Positions 35,801-44,875 of a stretch of DNA of 64,000 bases are shown here, piece by piece. Position 1 is the first letter of the stretch. Each line of letters starts with the position of its first letter. Location of the stretch: contig CAZBUJ010000018.1 in assembly GCA_964495075.1 (NCBI GenBank), positions 1 to 64,000 of the forward strand, written 5' to 3'. The position numbers were made by a program, and so were the translations under genes. The notes under the pieces were generated by a model. It saw nothing but the letters and a program-made list of their open reading frames with translations, was not told where the DNA came from and ran no database searches. The DNA is from JAFGJQ01 sp964495075 (GTDB lineage: Bacteria > Planctomycetota > Phycisphaerae > UBA1845).

Positions 35801-37280
35801 TGCGCCGCGACTCCATCGATCGCAGGGCGGCGTCGCGGAGCAGGTAAGCCACCGTGTCCCGCGAGTTGCGTTGCAGGGCGCGACTCAATTCACTGACCGC
35901 CATCTGCGGTTCGCCCACCGACAACCGCACCGCGCCGTGCAGGAACCGGGCATCGGTGTCGGCCGGGTGGTCGACCAGTCGCTCGTTGAGCGCCGCGAGA
36001 TGCAGGTCGAAATCCGCCATCTTGCCGTAGGCCGTGCTCATGTCAGGCAGCCGGTCGAGCAGATCCGGGTCGAGCGTCAGGGCCCGCCGGATCGCGTTGG
36101 CCGCGATTTCGTACTCCCCCAGGGCGAAATGAGCGAGCCCGTAGTCCAACTGGGCATAGGCGTCGTCGGGCAGCGCGATGATGGCCCGTCGAAACAAGCG
36201 GCGGGCTTCCTCGTAGTTGGCCGCGGCGAACGCCGCTTCGCCTTGCTCGAGAAAGGTGGGGGGCTCGCCGGGCGGCAAATCGGGCAGCGGGGGCGCCATG
36301 GCGCCGGGGCCCGGCGGTTCGACCTCGATGTACTCCACGGGGTCACCCGTGGCATGCTCGTCCGGGCCGATGACCATGATTCCGCTCGGTCCGCCGTCCT
36401 CGACGTAGACGGTACCGTCGCCGAAGTAGTCAGTGTCGTGAGCGGTCGGCCGGGCCGGCTCGATGCCCGGTGCCAGGATCGACGCGGCAGTCGGCGCGAC
36501 CAGGTCGGCCGGCGTCGCGATCGTCTCGATCAGCGCGGATGGAACCGGGCTGCCGTCGATCACGTCGCGCGGGGTCGACAGAGACTCGACCAGCGCGGCG
36601 GTATTGACGCCCGATATCGGATCGATGCCGTGGTACCGCGCGTCATGGGTCGAGCCGTAGAACCCTCGCACGTGGGTGCTGCAAACGGACCCGTAAGTTC
36701 CGCTGTATCCGAATCGAAGAGGAATCGTGTAGTGCCCTATCGGCGCGGTCGAGTGCACGGGCGGGATGATGGTGATGATCTGCGTGGTCGGCCCTACGAT
36801 GGTGGCCCGGCGGGGACGGTACCCGCATCGATGGCGGTCCGAGTGGCGGCGCGTGGCTTCGCGGCGGATGATTGTTGTGCCTAATGTATGCCTCGTGGCG
36901 CGTCCCGTCACCGTTCGTCTCTGCGCCGGGCGCCGATTGAACTCCCCACGGCCCACCCGCGAAGCGGACGCCGCGGGGGTCGGGCACGGCTGAAAGTGGC
37001 GACTGTCGTGCCCGAACGTCCAGCGGGACGGGGTGGCGTAAGTGCGGCTGTCTCTGGCCGACGGTCGCCTCCGCATTCCCGCCCGGCCCGTGTGCAACAG
37101 ATCTCGGGCATGCTGCACCTTTGGCCGTGTGATCCGTCCCCTGGCCTGCGGGATCCGTCGGGTGGGGCGATGGATGCGGCCATGGCGATTGGCGGCCTCG
37201 GCCGCGCCACCCGGCGCAGCGAGGACCAGGCCAGTGACAACGATCGTGATGACGCGGTGTGCATTGCGGTGCCCGTTCAT
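35769..37280 (-). CDS. Secreted TPR-repeat protein of unknown function
   Basis: The 503-residue protein starts with a signal peptide (VITIVVTGLVLAAPGGAAEA). Residues about 30-190 are basic, rich in Arg, His and Thr and probably disordered. The middle part is Pro/Gly rich. The C-terminal 170 residues are TPR repeats: FLEQGEAAFAAANYEEARRL, then YAQLDYGLAHFALGEYEIAA, then ARFLHGAVRLSVGEPQMAVS. It may be a periplasmic scaffold. Composition of the Arg-rich part differs from its neighbours, but the frame is intact. ATG 37280 has a GGGGG stretch upstream. Confidence 0.7.
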   Translation of the reverse strand: MNGHRNAHRVITIVVTGLVLAAPGGAAEAANRHGRIHRPTRRIPQARGRITRPKVQHARDLLHTGRAGMRRRPSARDSRTYATPSRWTFGHDSRHFQPCPTPAASASRVGRGEFNRRPAQRRTVTGRATRHTLGTTIIRREATRRHSDRHRCGYRPRRATIVGPTTQIITIIPPVHSTAPIGHYTIPLRFGYSGTYGSVCSTHVRGFYGSTHDARYHGIDPISGVNTAALVESLSTPRDVIDGSPVPSALIETIATPADLVAPTAASILAPGIEPARPTAHDTDYFGDGTVYVEDGGPSGIMVIGPDEHATGDPVEYIEVEPPGPGAMAPPLPDLPPGEPPTFLEQGEAAFAAANYEEARRLFRRAIIALPDDAYAQLDYGLAHFALGEYEIAANAIRRALTLDPDLLDRLPDMSTAYGKMADFDLHLAALNERLVDHPADTDARFLHGAVRLSVGEPQMAVSELSRALQRNSRDTVAYLLRDAALRSMESRRTTRTVVLRPQ

Positions 37281-37347
37281 ATCCGACCCCCTGACCGGCT
37301 ATCGTGGCTTGACTTGATCTCATGGCGCCAATAGTTCCGCCGTGTTA

Positions 37348-37375
37348 ATAATACCACATGGTGAGCCAAGAGCAA
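37348..37375 (-). promoter_or_regulatory. Candidate sigma-70 promoter of the TPR gene
   Basis: On the minus strand, TTGCTC (37370-37375) and TATTAT (37348-37353) are separated by 16 nt, 67 nt before the start codon. Confidence 0.4.
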
Positions 37376-37392
37376 GGCGGTACGCGATCCGG

Positions 37393-38079
37393 TTATCGCA
37401 GGATTTCTTGTAAATCCATTAACGAGTTGATTTTATGATCTGGCGCGCGGTCGCCGACATCGTAAATCCGGTGTTGGCGGCGGACCCAGACCGAAGTAAT
37501 CCCGAGCCCGGCGGCCCCGCCAACGTCGCTATGGAGCGAGTCGCCGACGTGCAGAGTGCGTTCGGGCGTGACCCCCATCCGTTCGAGTGCGACCTCGAAA
37601 ATGCGGGGCTCGGGTTTGTAGCAGCGGGTGTCCTCGGATGTCACGACATGCTCCAGGCGCAAGCCGCGCAGTTCGATGGCTGACCAGATGTCGTCGTTGT
37701 CCGCGTTGGAGACGCAGCAGATGGGGATGTCGATGGCGGCCAGCGCGTCGAGGGACTCGGGTTGCAGCGGGGCGGTGGCCCAATAGCGCTTGAGCATCTG
37801 GCAGTAGGGGTGCGGATCGACGTCGATGCTCAAGGGCTGGAGCGTTTCGATCAGGGATTTGGCCTCGCAGTCATACAAGTTGAGGAAGCGGTCGTGATTG
37901 GCCACGTCGATTTCCGCGAAGAAGCGTCGGCCCCAGGTGACGGCCAGTTCGCTGGCGGTCATGGGCAGGTTGTAGTCTTCGACCACGCGGGCGCAGGTGG
38001 TTTCGACGGCCAGTCGATCCCCGTCGGCCAGCGTTCCGTAGAAGTCGATGAACAGCACGTCGAATCGGTTGGACGGCAT
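37393..38079 (-). CDS. HAD-superfamily hydrolase (haloacid dehalogenase-like, subfamily IA)
   Basis: The 228-residue phosphatase-fold protein has nucleophile D12 in FIDFYGTLADG. The second acidic position is Tyr14, as in the DxYGT motif of haloacid dehalogenases and some phosphatases. Motif II is CCVSNADN, motif III the lysine of CYKPEPRIFEVAL, and motif IV LHVGDSLHSDVGGAAGLG. The helical cap occupies about residues 20-95. It may act on a small phosphorylated metabolite or a halo-acid; sequence alone does not decide. GAAAGGA precedes the ATG. Confidence 0.85.
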   Translation of the reverse strand: MPSNRFDVLFIDFYGTLADGDRLAVETTCARVVEDYNLPMTASELAVTWGRRFFAEIDVANHDRFLNLYDCEAKSLIETLQPLSIDVDPHPYCQMLKRYWATAPLQPESLDALAAIDIPICCVSNADNDDIWSAIELRGLRLEHVVTSEDTRCYKPEPRIFEVALERMGVTPERTLHVGDSLHSDVGGAAGLGITSVWVRRQHRIYDVGDRAPDHKINSLMDLQEILR

Positions 38080-38599
38080 GCGGACGAGTCCTTTCCGGCG
38101 GGAGCCCGATGGTTGCGGCTCCCCGGCGGCTGAGACGTTGTGGGGTTCCCGGTCTTCGCCTGCGCCGTTTTACCGATCCCCGGCGTGGGATCAAGGTGTG
38201 GGGGTGGATTACGGGCGTGCAGGGTCGGGACGGGCCTTCCAGCCCGCCGTTTTAGGTTACCACGATCCCACCGTGCAGCAATCGTGGTTCTATCAGTGGC
38301 GCCGGGCACGAATGGTGATTGTGCGACTGATAAGCCACGTTGGGAAGGGTGGATCTTACGGGGCCGGGGGGGGGGGGGGGGGGGGGGTGGGGGTGGGGGG
38401 GCCGGCCCCGCGGCGGGCGCGAGAGGGCGGGGAGCGCGGGCGCGGNNNNNNNNNNCCGTGGCGCCGGGCACTATTGGTTATTGTGCCACTGATAAGCCAG
38501 GTTGGGATGGGTGTATCTTACGGGGCGGGGGGGTCGCGGCGGTATACTTGGTGTGTACTCGCCGCGACCGCCTGCGCTCTTGCTCGCTGCGATCCGAGG
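38080..38599. other. Assembly gap region with duplicated flank and poly-G
   Basis: Ten Ns lie at 38446-38455. Before them is a poly-G run at 38366-38400 followed by low-complexity GC sequence. A 70-nt segment at 38296-38365 is repeated imperfectly at 38458-38526, with a handful of substitutions. This pattern suggests low-quality read ends and an artificial scaffold join rather than biology. No gene is seen in these 520 bases. Confidence 0.75.
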
Positions 38600-40474
38600 T
38601 CAGGAGCCCTCGAAGAGTACCTGGAACCCCGTGAAGTCGTTCAGGTCGATGTCGCCGTCGGCGTCGCCGTCGAAGATCTCGCAGCCGTCGGCATAGGGCC
38701 CGTTGTCGGGACCGGTGACGCAGTCGGCCCAGGCGGCGTAGTCGAGCAGGTCGATCACGCCGTTGTCGTCGAAGTCGGTCCCCGCGAACTCGTACGCCCC
38801 CATGTCGACGCGGCCGTAGAGCACCCGCGGCACGCCGTCGAGGTCGGTTGCGCCCTCCGGGCTGGGCACGAACGCCGGATCACCGGCGTGGATGCCGGGC
38901 GAGCCGGGGGACAAACGCCAGTCGTCATCGTCGGTGCCGGGAATACCGTCGGGACCGCTCCCCGCGACGAAATCCGGATCGTCGCCGTGGTTGCCGACGC
39001 CACCCCATTCCCCGGTCCAGCCCTGCACGCAGGTGTAGTTGATGACCGGCGTTTGATCCGCGCTGATCTGGGCCGCTTGTGTCGTGGCGGAAGGCGCGGT
39101 GTTTCCCCAGAACACGCAGTTCGAGATCACCGGGGCCACGTCGGAGTAACTGTCCAGTCCACCGGACCGCAGCGAACCGAGGTTTTCGACAACCGTGCAA
39201 TTGACCAGCGTCTGCGTGGCATGGTGTCCGGCTTCAATCGCCGCGAGTTGATTCCCGTCGAACAGACAGTTGACGAGGAGATCGGTTCCAAACGAAACAA
39301 GGGCGGCCTCTCCGGAAACGCCCTCGTTATTCGCCATGCGGCAACCGAACGCCTCGAGGTCGGCGTACCAGTTCCAGATCGTGCTCGCCCCGGGCTCAGG
39401 CAGGGCCGCGTCTCCATTGTCCTCGAAGTCACAGTCGATCAACCGGATCAGTCCGCCGACGATCGCAATCGCCTGGCCCTGGCGGGCGAGGCAGCGTCGG
39501 AATTCGCACGTCACGAGGGTCGGTCCGTTGACGTGGACGTGCACGGCTCCACCCTCGTTGGGAGCCTCGTTGTCCTCAAAAAGCAGATTGTCCCACATGC
39601 TGGTCACGTTGGCCACGGAGATGGCTCCGCCGTTGCCCGTACCAGGGCCGGTGGCGATGACGCGGTTCTCGCGAATGACGCAGTGTGACAGGACAGGTTC
39701 GCCAACCGCGAACATCACGGCGCCTCCGTTGCCTACGGCCGTGTTCTGCTCGATGACGCAGTTGGAAATCGTGGAGTTGACCACGTCAAACGAGCAAATG
39801 CCTCCGCCCCATTTGTTCGGAAACAGCCCGTTGGCATTACCGCCCGTCACGGTGAAGCCGTCGAGCACGGTCTCGGCCCCGGTTTCGTCGGCGCGCGCCA
39901 CGTGGTAGCTGTTCTCACACCTGGCCGTGCAGCTACAACAGATCACTTGAGCAAGTTCGCTGCAGACGAACACGGGTGGGCTCGATTCGGCGCACGGGCT
40001 GTACTGCTCGGCGACCGCGTCCACACAATCCGAATCGTCGCAGTCCTCGAACGGTTCCTCGCAACATGGGCTCCCCTCGGCGCCCGGATCGTCGTCATCG
40101 TCGCCGGCCAGGTCGCCGCTGAGGATCGTCTCGTAGAGCGCGACGTCCCGTTCGTCCGGGTCGGGCTGCCCCATGCCGGCGTAGCCACCTCGCAGCGCGA
40201 CACCGTCGACGAGCCAGAAGCTGGCCGTCCGATCACCCGTGCCTCGGTCCGGGGTGTAGGCGCCGGCCGCCACCCGGATCTCCGTGATTTCGCCCGCCGC
40301 CGCTTCCGCGGCGAGCAGGGCGTCCTGGAGATCGTCGAACGCCGTGTCCCAGGTCAGACCGTCACCGCCGGGCAGCGCGTCGTCATCCACGTGGAGGGTC
40401 GTTTGGGCCAGGGCAGGGCCGGTCGTCAGCACGATGCCAACGAGCATCAGTTGGCCGGTCAATTGCGCTGTCAT
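38600..40474 (-). CDS. Secreted right-handed beta-helix protein with dockerin-like C-terminus
   Basis: The 624-residue protein begins with signal peptide MTAQLTGQLMLVGIVLTTGP. TTLHVDDDALPGGDGLTWDT and FDDLQDALLAA mark the polymorphic outer-membrane/pectin-lyase-like start common in these proteins. The body contains beta-helix rungs (TISNCVIEQNTAVGNGGAV, LSHCVIRENRV, LVNCTVVENLG, VISNCVFWGNTA). GVPRVLYGRVDMGAYEF is the choice-of-anchor Q signature. The end is dockerin-like (GTDFDDNGVIDLLDYAAWADC, shown in part, and GDADGDIDLNDFTGF). ATG 40474 has AAGGAGA eight nt upstream. A Cys/Asp-rich loop lies near residues 140-190. The role may be adhesion or polysaccharide binding. Confidence 0.82.
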   Translation of the reverse strand: MTAQLTGQLMLVGIVLTTGPALAQTTLHVDDDALPGGDGLTWDTAFDDLQDALLAAEAAAGEITEIRVAAGAYTPDRGTGDRTASFWLVDGVALRGGYAGMGQPDPDERDVALYETILSGDLAGDDDDDPGAEGSPCCEEPFEDCDDSDCVDAVAEQYSPCAESSPPVFVCSELAQVICCSCTARCENSYHVARADETGAETVLDGFTVTGGNANGLFPNKWGGGICSFDVVNSTISNCVIEQNTAVGNGGAVMFAVGEPVLSHCVIRENRVIATGPGTGNGGAISVANVTSMWDNLLFEDNEAPNEGGAVHVHVNGPTLVTCEFRRCLARQGQAIAIVGGLIRLIDCDFEDNGDAALPEPGASTIWNWYADLEAFGCRMANNEGVSGEAALVSFGTDLLVNCLFDGNQLAAIEAGHHATQTLVNCTVVENLGSLRSGGLDSYSDVAPVISNCVFWGNTAPSATTQAAQISADQTPVINYTCVQGWTGEWGGVGNHGDDPDFVAGSGPDGIPGTDDDDWRLSPGSPGIHAGDPAFVPSPEGATDLDGVPRVLYGRVDMGAYEFAGTDFDDNGVIDLLDYAAWADCVTGPDNGPYADGCEIFDGDADGDIDLNDFTGFQVLFEGS

Positions 40475-40935
40475 TTGTGGTGTCTCCTTTTGCTGGGAAT
40501 GCAGGAAGTCTGTCAAGGCGTCGTCCCGCCCGCGCGGGGCGAAAACGGCGGTGTTCGCACCGCCCGCGCCGTGGGCGATCTCACGGTGCCCACGGCGTGC
40601 CGCGATTCGTCTGCCTTTCGTTCAGCCCGGGGAGAAGGTGAGTGCGTCTGCAACTGCCGGATGCCCACGCGTGACTCGCCGCACGTCCGTTGCCACCGAG
40701 GGCACATTATACCGGCTGCCAGACTGCTTTGGAATCAAGAAGCACGAACTCTCGCGGGCCGCAACCTGGTTTGTATCATCCGTGCCTGGAACCAGTTGTG
40801 GTTGCGCAGGTGGCGCCTGGCACCGTACGGGGTGGCCGTCGCGGAAATACGCTTGTAGCCAGGCAGGGGAGCGGGTGGACGCGTGAAGTAAGCACGGGCG
40901 TTGCGCGGTTGGTGGCGTTCGAGAGTGCGGGGGGG
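40475..40935 (-). other. 461-nt gap upstream of the beta-helix gene
   Basis: No gene is seen. It contains the promoter at 40706-40734, a leader of about 230 nt for the beta-helix gene and the short 3' space of the sensor gene. I found no clear terminator for the latter. Confidence 0.45.
40706..40734 (-). promoter_or_regulatory. Candidate sigma-70 promoter of the beta-helix gene
   Basis: A perfect TATAAT lies at 40706-40711 on the minus strand, with TTCCAA 17 nt upstream (40729-40734). The start codon is about 232 nt away. Confidence 0.5.
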
Positions 40936-42618
40936 TTACCGGGCGGCGGATTTCAGGGCGGAGCGGATTTCGGTGAGGAGTTGGTCGACCTTGAACGGTT
41001 TGAAGAGCACCGCCGATAGGCCTTCCTGTCGCGCGCGAATGATCGAGTGGTTCGGATCGTAGCCGAACCCGGTCATCAGGATTACCGGGCAATCCGGGTT
41101 GGCCTCCTTCGCCGCGGCGAACACCTCGTACCCGGTCGCCCCCGGCATCTTGATGTCGCTCAGTACGACGTCGAATCCGGTCTGGTGAATCAGGTCGATG
41201 GCCGGCTTGCCGTCGGCCGCGATGGTGACCCGGCAGCCCTGGCTGGCCAGCACGTCCCGCACCGTGTCGCGGATGAACTCCTCGTCGTCGACGACGAGAA
41301 TCGAGCGGCCGGCCAGGATCTGGTCCATGGGCTTTGGCTCGCCGGTGGTGCGGATGATGCCCGGTTCCGGCTTGGTCAGCTTCTTGATCGAGTCGCGGAT
41401 GCGGACCGCGCTGTCGCTGACGCGGCCCAGCCGTCGGCGCAGCTCGTCGTGCCCGATGTAATCCTCGATCAGGGTGGCCGTCGCGGTCAGAATGTCGTTC
41501 AGTGGGCCGGTGATCTCGGCCATGACGTTGCTGGCCAGTTGCCCGGTGGTCGTGTAGCGCTCGCTGTCCAGCAGGTTCAGGATGTGGAGCGTGACCGCGA
41601 CGTGGCGGGCAAAGATCTCGGCGAACTGGCGGTCGTCCTCGCCAAACGCCGCCGGTTTGTCGCTCTCGACGTTGAAAATGCCGACGACCTGGTCGTGCAG
41701 CCACAGCGGGACGGTCAGCGAGGAGCGGGCGTTGGAGATTCCTTTGATGTAACGCGGGTCCTTTTGAACGTCCGGGCAGATGTAGCTCCGCCCGCGGGCC
41801 GCCACGTAGCCGCTGACGCCGTTGCCCTCCGGCTCGGCGTAGATGTCGATGTTCTGGGCCTCCAGCGGCATGCCGGCCGACAGCACCAGCTCCAGCCGGT
41901 TCGTCTTGCGGTCGCGGACCCGGATGGCGAAATTGTCGAAGTTCATCAACTCGCGGGTGGAGCGGATGATCTTCTGCTCGAGTAGGGCCAGACGCTCGGC
42001 CGCGTTCAGCCGGGCGATCTGCTCCGCGTCCAGGCGGACCAGCTCACGGCCGGCCCGGTCGATCGTATCGATCTTCTCCTGCAAACGCCGGGCCTGCGTG
42101 GCGTCCCATACGACGGCGGCCACGTGCGTGGCCCGACTGTCAAGGTCCATCACCGGCGTCGCCGTGATCTCGAGGTAGTGCTTCTTCGACGTGGTCATCC
42201 AAAAACGCCGCTCTCGCGGTTGCGAAGAGCGGCGTTTGGCAGTGGCGTCCAGACTGGCAAAGATGTCGTGGGCCCACTTCCGCACCGAATCGTGTACCTC
42301 GGCCGGGTATTCACGCATTCGCGTGTTGGACCACACGAGTTTGCCGTCCGTGTCCATGATGCATATGCCCTGCGACACCGTCTCCAGGATCGCGGTGGCC
42401 TGTTGGGACAATTGCGCGCTGTGGAGCGGGAGGAAGTCGCGGGAATTGCTGACGACAATGTCGAAGTGCTCCTGGGCGAGCGCCTTCCGGGCGGCGTCGA
42501 TGGTGTCCACGACTTCCACGCGGGCGTGTTCGGCAAACCAGCGGGCGACGTCAGCCTCTTCCGCGCACGCGTCGCGAAGCACAAGAACGCTCAGCAGACG
42601 GGTATCCACGTCACGCAT
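40936..42618 (-). CDS. PAS-GAF sensor with degenerate kinase helix and C-terminal receiver domain
   Basis: The 560-residue cytoplasmic protein has a degenerate receiver-like start (1-65), a PAS domain (about 70-180), a coiled segment and a GAF domain (about 210-350). A dimerisation/phosphotransfer-like helix pair follows (about 352-412). The usual HExxxPL box reads AEITGPL, so the phosphorylated His is Ala367. No ATPase domain follows. The C-terminal receiver (about 437-556) is intact: acidic pair D444-D445, acceptor D488 (VVLSDIKMPG), Thr in LMTGF and K540. It probably integrates sensory input and accepts phosphate from another kinase. It has no membrane segments. Confidence 0.85.
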   Translation of the reverse strand: MRDVDTRLLSVLVLRDACAEEADVARWFAEHARVEVVDTIDAARKALAQEHFDIVVSNSRDFLPLHSAQLSQQATAILETVSQGICIMDTDGKLVWSNTRMREYPAEVHDSVRKWAHDIFASLDATAKRRSSQPRERRFWMTTSKKHYLEITATPVMDLDSRATHVAAVVWDATQARRLQEKIDTIDRAGRELVRLDAEQIARLNAAERLALLEQKIIRSTRELMNFDNFAIRVRDRKTNRLELVLSAGMPLEAQNIDIYAEPEGNGVSGYVAARGRSYICPDVQKDPRYIKGISNARSSLTVPLWLHDQVVGIFNVESDKPAAFGEDDRQFAEIFARHVAVTLHILNLLDSERYTTTGQLASNVMAEITGPLNDILTATATLIEDYIGHDELRRRLGRVSDSAVRIRDSIKKLTKPEPGIIRTTGEPKPMDQILAGRSILVVDDEEFIRDTVRDVLASQGCRVTIAADGKPAIDLIHQTGFDVVLSDIKMPGATGYEVFAAAKEANPDCPVILMTGFGYDPNHSIIRARQEGLSAVLFKPFKVDQLLTEIRSALKSAAR

Positions 42619-42955
42619 CGCACCTCATCCCTTGCGGGTGATTGCTTCTTCCCCCAACCTATTGTAGTGCCGCGCCAGTGGCTCTTTCCCGCTCCAGCGG
42701 CGGCCGGGAGAGCCGCCAAAGCACATAGACAGCCTCAGCCTAACTCGAATCCGCAGGTGGATACAAGACTTAACTTGGTTTTTGAGAACGTCTTAGCGAT
42801 GCTTCTCACATTGCCTCCGCGCCGGTCGTCGAGCCGGGGGCGCCGCGGCCTGCCGCCGAAAATGGGGTCACTTCCCACCGCCAGTCCGCTGAGGATGGAA
42901 AAACTGCGCAGCGGCTTAAATCGGGGTGGCGCGGCCGAAAACGGGGGACCGGCGG
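42619..42955. other. 337-nt gap between plsY and the sensor gene
   Basis: No gene is seen. A minus-strand TACAAT near 42660 is a possible -10 for the sensor gene but lacks a good -35. A GGCTCT/AGAGCC hairpin at about 42681-42715 may form in its leader. Confidence 0.3.
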
Positions 42956-43663
42956 CTACGATTCCGCCTCGGAGGGCCTCGGCGCGGGCTCGTCCCGGCG
43001 GGCGCCGATGCGGTTCTCCGTGCCCGCCCGGAGGCGCGCGATGTTGGCCCGGTGGCGGTAGACCCCCATAAACCCCACCAGAAGGCCGAAGACGAGCAGA
43101 GGCCAGTCGTCGGCGACGAGACGGTGACCGCGCAGGATCGACCAGGCCGCCACGAACACGGGAAAGATCCCCGACGCGCAGATCGAGCCCAGGGACACGT
43201 ACCGGCTGACGGCCACCACCCCGGTCCAGACCGCGAATGCGAGCAGGGCGGGGACCGTCAGATCCGGGTAGAGCCCGAGACAGACGCCGAGCGTGGTGGC
43301 CACCCCTCGACCCCCTTTGAAACGCAGCAGGATCGAGTAGTTGTGGCCCAGAATGGCGGCGAACCCCACGCCGAGACTGGCAAGCCGGGCCCCGGTGATG
43401 CTGAGCTGCTCGGCCCGAACCAGGTTCCCGCAGATCAACGCGGCCAGCAGGGTGGGCAGCAGCCCTTTCAGCGTATCCAGAGCGAAGACGAGGATGCCCC
43501 ACTTGCGCCCGAGTAGCCGGCCGACGTTCGTCGCCCCGATGTTCTTGCTGCCGGCGGCCGTGATGTCCACACCGTGCCACGCGCCGACGAGCACGCCATA
43601 CGGCGCGGACCCGAACAGGTAGGCGGAGATAAACATGAGCGGGATGTCGATGGATGGGTTCAC
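42956..43663 (-). CDS. plsY: Glycerol-3-phosphate acyltransferase PlsY
   Basis: PlsY transfers an acyl group from acyl-phosphate to glycerol-3-phosphate, the first step of phospholipid synthesis. The 235-residue protein has about seven membrane segments and the three conserved cytoplasmic motifs: GSAPYGVLVG, GSKNIGATNVGR and GHNYSILLRFKGGRGVAT. The GTG start (43661-43663) overlaps the TGA of the preceding glycosyltransferase gene, which suggests translational coupling. The acidic/proline-rich C-terminal tail (about 20 residues) is not conserved. plsX is not nearby. Confidence 0.94.
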   Translation of the reverse strand: MNPSIDIPLMFISAYLFGSAPYGVLVGAWHGVDITAAGSKNIGATNVGRLLGRKWGILVFALDTLKGLLPTLLAALICGNLVRAEQLSITGARLASLGVGFAAILGHNYSILLRFKGGRGVATTLGVCLGLYPDLTVPALLAFAVWTGVVAVSRYVSLGSICASGIFPVFVAAWSILRGHRLVADDWPLLVFGLLVGFMGVYRHRANIARLRAGTENRIGARRDEPAPRPSEAES

Positions 43664-44829
43664 GACCGGGCTCCGTTGGCCAGAATGGTCTCATAAACGC
43701 GGACCATTTCCTCTGCGTGCCGGCGCATGGTGATCCCGGCCGCGCCGTCGGCGGTGCCGGCGGCCAGACGGTGCCGGGTGGCGGGATCGCAGAGGGCGAC
43801 GGTCCGTTGCGCGAGGGCGGCGACGTCATCCGGCGTGTCCAGCACGTACCCGTTCACGTCGTTCTCGATCACTTCCGATGCGCCGTCGAACCGGGTCGTG
43901 ATGCAGGGCACGCCAGCCGTCAACGCCTCGAGCACGACGCGGCTGCACGGGTCGTAGTAGGTCGGGTGTACCAGGAAGTCGGCGGCGTGGTAGTGGGCGT
44001 TGATGCGCCGGGTGGGCCCGACGAAGCGCAGCACCTCCGCCAGGCCCATGCGGGTGGCGAGCTTCTGCCAGCGGAGCGGGCTCTCCCGGCCGACGATCAG
44101 CGAGCGCAGCGGCGGTCCGCCCTCGTGTCGCACCCGGGCCAACGCCTCGATCCACCGGCGCACGCCTTTCAGCTTGAAGTTGTGGGCGACGAGCACGGCC
44201 AGCGTGTCGTTCGCGCCGATGTTGTGTGACTGCCGCACATCGGCTCGATCCGCCGCCCGCCGGGCCGCGCTGGCGGTGTCCGGATCCACGCCGTTGAAAA
44301 CCTTGCGGATGTGCGATGGGGGGAACGCATAGTGCTCGGTGAGTTGCCGCTGCACGTAGTCGGAGATGGCTACGACAATCGGGCGTGGCGAGCGCGAAAG
44401 GAGCCGACGTTCCAGTCGCAGCCGCGAGCGTTGCTTGGCGTTGAATCGGTTGACCAGTCGTTTCAGGTTCTTGCCCGCGGCGGAGGGTCGCAGTGCGATG
44501 TTTCGTTCGATCGTTTCCGCCACCGTGCCGCCGCGGGGCTGATAAACGTCGGTGGCGGTGCACGGCACGATGGAATGCACCAGGTCGCACGGGACCTGTC
44601 GGACCGCCCGGGCGGCCCGGGAGGGGAACAGGGCGCTGCTGCGCATCTTGGAGGGCGACGCGGATTGTACCGTGTGGAGCGTCATACCCGGAGCCGAAGC
44701 GGACCGGCTGCGCGTAAAGACATCGACCTCCACTCCGAGTTCCACGAGATGGCGCAGGAACTGACGCGTGGAGGTTTCCGCTCCGCCGCGCCAGGGGTCC
44801 AGCCACTCGACGATCAGCGCGATTCTCAC
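43660..44829 (-). CDS. GT4-type glycosyltransferase (LPS core/surface polysaccharide)
   Basis: This retaining GT-B glycosyltransferase has 389 residues. The N-terminal donor-like domain begins VRIALIVEWLDPWRGGAETS with the glycine-rich GGAE acceptor loop of GT4. The C-terminal domain has FKLKGVRRWIEALARV, LRFVGPTRRINAHYHAADFL and the donor-binding EX7E-type region PCSRVVLEALTAGVPCITT. These features resemble WaaG-like LPS core transferases. GTG 44829 is chosen because relatives start at this point; the frame extends to 45135 without similarity. It lies between a WaaP/InaA-like kinase and plsY in the LPS operon. Confidence 0.88.
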   Translation of the reverse strand: MRIALIVEWLDPWRGGAETSTRQFLRHLVELGVEVDVFTRSRSASAPGMTLHTVQSASPSKMRSSALFPSRAARAVRQVPCDLVHSIVPCTATDVYQPRGGTVAETIERNIALRPSAAGKNLKRLVNRFNAKQRSRLRLERRLLSRSPRPIVVAISDYVQRQLTEHYAFPPSHIRKVFNGVDPDTASAARRAADRADVRQSHNIGANDTLAVLVAHNFKLKGVRRWIEALARVRHEGGPPLRSLIVGRESPLRWQKLATRMGLAEVLRFVGPTRRINAHYHAADFLVHPTYYDPCSRVVLEALTAGVPCITTRFDGASEVIENDVNGYVLDTPDDVAALAQRTVALCDPATRHRLAAGTADGAAGITMRRHAEEMVRVYETILANGARS

Positions 44830-44875
44830 CGCTGTCCGCTCTCTTCGTTGGTCACCCGCGCCACCGCCCGGGGGT

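Noticed and set aside
35043..36884. A 613-residue plus-strand open frame
   Set aside because: Only a stretch near 35544-35640 resembles a protein (MATE); the rest is antisense to the LKR and TPR genes.
38366..38400. A long G run that could form a G-quadruplex
   Set aside because: It adjoins an N gap and degraded sequence, so a base-calling artefact is more likely.
40513..40518. A perfect TTGACA -35 box on the minus strand before the beta-helix gene
   Set aside because: At 17 nt spacing the -10 would be GCAAAA and would overlap the ribosome-binding site; the TATAAT at 40706 is better.
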